The position numbers and the translations under genes are program-made. From Hymenobacter tibetensis (GTDB lineage Bacteria; Bacteroidota; Bacteroidia; Cytophagales; Hymenobacteraceae): a DNA stretch of 64,000 nt. The stretch covers positions 1,330,001 through 1,394,000 of the forward strand of contig NZ_CP094669.1 of NCBI RefSeq assembly GCF_022827545.1. Direction: 5' to 3'. The notes beneath the pieces were generated by a model, which was not told the DNA's origin, made no database searches, and worked only from the letters and a program-made list of their open reading frames with translations. Shown one piece after another: positions 63,111 to 64,000 of the stretch; the stretch's first letter is position 1; each line of letters starts with the position of its first letter.

Positions 63111-63140
63111 AAAAGCCCCGACATCGTCGGGGCTTTTTTT
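63111..63140 (+). terminator. Terminator after the small basic protein gene
   Basis: AAAAGCCCCGAC (63111-63122) and GTCGGGGCTTTT (63126-63137) are perfect 12-base arms with a three-base loop, followed by a T run. It is 20 bases after the stop codon. Confidence 0.88.
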
Positions 63141-63197
63141 ATGGGGTTCTGCTTGCTTTGTGTGCGCAAGCACTACGCTTGGCCTTCTCCTCACATT

Positions 63198-63431
63198 TCA
63201 GCGCCGCCGATACCGTTGCTCAGCGCGGGTGGCTTGTTTGGGCGTGGCCGCTGGCTCATCCGTTTTGCGCACGTGCAGCAAGGGCGCAGCGCTTTTCAAG
63301 CCGGCTTTGGCAGGTCGGCTCTGGTTGGTTTGGGTTAACGAAGCTTGCTGCCATTCCTGGAAAGCTTCTTCCACCATCCAGCGGATGTGCGGAAAGCAGA
63401 GGTGAAGGGAGGAGTAAGGCTGGTCGGACAT
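63198..63431 (-). CDS. Doubtful small ORF
   Basis: A 77-residue minus-strand frame starts with SDQPYSSLHLCFPHIRWMVE and holds a plausible helix (EEAFQEWQQASL), then a basic, low-complexity end. Other frames of the same stretch, on the plus strand, are also open, so the coding strand is not settled. The start and its first 40 residues look more protein-like than the plus-strand alternatives. I keep it with low confidence; the rest of 63141-63621 holds nothing else I can support. Confidence 0.35.
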   Translation of the reverse strand: MSDQPYSSLHLCFPHIRWMVEEAFQEWQQASLTQTNQSRPAKAGLKSAAPLLHVRKTDEPAATPKQATRAEQRYRRR

Positions 63432-63621
63432 ACCGTGCGTTTTTACAGTAAAAACTGCCCTAGCTGCAAAGCCAGTAGCTTCCGTACTTGTACTCGCTTT
63501 TCCAGAGGGGGGTTGTAGCTCGACCTTAAAGCAAGGCCCAGAAGCACCTTACTAATTGGCTAGCTACACTTGCCTGTCTACTAAGAGGCTGCCTGCCTAA
63601 GCGTGCCATGCGGAGTAGGTG

Positions 63622-64000
63622 TTACCAGTCTTGTTCTGAGGCAGTGGCCAAGGCCGTCGTCAACGACTTCACTATTTCGCCCATTTGCTCCTGCACAGCG
63701 GCGGCATAGGGATTCAAAATAGGTGCAGGCTGCTTCTTGACAACAGAAGAAGTTCTCGAGGCTTTCGGAACGACTTTTTGAGGACGTGGCTGTACCGTTA
63801 CCACGGGTGCCTTCTGCACAACGTGCGTGGCTTGCACCAAGGTCAGCGTATCTTGCTGGTTGGGCAAGTCAGTGAGCCGGTACTGATACTGGCCATCTTG
63901 GGCTTCGAGCGTGAATACAAACCAAACGCGGTGGCTACGGCCTGGCGCCCCAGCATTCCACTTCACGCGGGTGGAGCCTTTGCCAACCAGCGAACCAGCC
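63622..64000 (-). CDS. C-terminal part of a hypothetical protein, cut by the window edge
   Basis: The frame is open to the right edge, so the start lies outside; the GTG at 63966 is probably internal, since AGSLVGKGSTR precedes it in frame. The visible 125 residues begin with a beta strand set (HRVWFVFTLEAQDGQYQYRLTDL), then a Pro/Lys-rich linker and a helical end EQMGEIVKSLTTALA. The strand pattern recalls DUF4468-like domains in small exported Bacteroidota proteins, but I cannot confirm this. Confidence 0.6.
   Translation of the reverse strand, partial: AGSLVGKGSTRVKWNAGAPGRSHRVWFVFTLEAQDGQYQYRLTDLPNQQDTLTLVQATHVVQKAPVVTVQPRPQKVVPKASRTSSVVKKQPAPILNPYAAAVQEQMGEIVKSLTTALATASEQDW

Noticed and set aside
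1..64000. CRISPR arrays, insertion sequences, prophage, rRNA and tRNA genes
   Set aside because: I looked for regular spaced repeats, transposase or integrase motifs, phage proteins and tRNA arms and saw none.

Overview
The window looks like a chromosomal segment of a Hymenobacter-like member of the Bacteroidota (Cytophagales). Pointers are a SusC/SusD outer-membrane pair, a secreted protein with a type IX secretion C-terminal sorting domain, the Bacteroidota-type omega subunit of RNA polymerase next to BamD, CoaB/CoaC, a PorD-like protein and RecN, an OstA-like protein, and moderately GC-rich genes with short GC-rich hairpins between convergent genes. I place the genus by overall gene style only. 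I see no rRNA, tRNA, CRISPR array, insertion sequence or phage genes. The left edge is gene-free and the right edge cuts a gene.

Layout. 0.4-2.3 kb: grpE-dnaJ chaperone genes. 2.4-3.8 kb: a repeat-rich type IX cargo protein. 4.0-7.6 kb: an ECF sigma factor overlapping a membrane protein gene, then a NatA/NatB-like ABC exporter. 7.7-10.9 kb: ChaN-like haem-binding protein, a hypothetical, a GNAT acetyltransferase and an exported class II cyclic-nucleotide phosphodiesterase-like protein. 11.1-15.7 kb: penicillin acylase family enzyme, a PH-like small protein, an A-type Fe-S carrier, a membrane-anchored hypothetical and a 5'-nucleotidase. 15.8-20.1 kb: BshA (bacillithiol) and a GH3 glycosidase fused to a serine beta-lactamase-type domain. 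20.4-24.4 kb: mutL and two rhomboid proteases. 24.5-28.5 kb (minus strand): a macro-domain gene followed closely by an AlkD-like DNA glycosylase gene, then mdh and tilS.

28.5-38.1 kb is a plus-strand housekeeping and envelope block: lipoprotein GDPD, OstA-like protein, BamD, RNA polymerase omega, CoaC, CoaB (separate genes here), PorD-like protein, RecN, FabI. 38.1-44.0 kb is mixed: a lipoprotein, a CYP152-type peroxygenase P450, a class 3 lipase, a TerB-like protein, a hypothetical and a methyltransferase. 44.0-47.7 kb is visibly AT-richer and looks like an acquired surface-glycan insert: a multi-pass membrane protein with a TTG start, a long perfect inverted repeat and a GT32-type glycosyltransferase. 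47.7-53.9 kb (minus strand) holds a PPP-type phosphoesterase, a small hypothetical, two alpha/beta hydrolases (one RsbQ-like), a secreted hypothetical and an ABC exporter. 54.3-62.7 kb is a likely peptide-use locus: SusC, SusD and an exported M20 peptidase on the minus strand, with an exported M28 peptidase diverging from the shared promoter region. The end has a 70-residue protein, a doubtful ORF and a cut gene.

No obvious large new system stands out. The points most worth a second look are the macro-domain/AlkD pair, the split CoaB/CoaC, the loss of the nuclease motifs in MutL, the AT-rich glycan insert with its perfect inverted repeat, the GH3-beta-lactamase fusion, the ECF sigma/membrane protein pair, and the SusCD locus flanked by two exported peptidases. 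All functions are read from motifs by eye; no database search was run.
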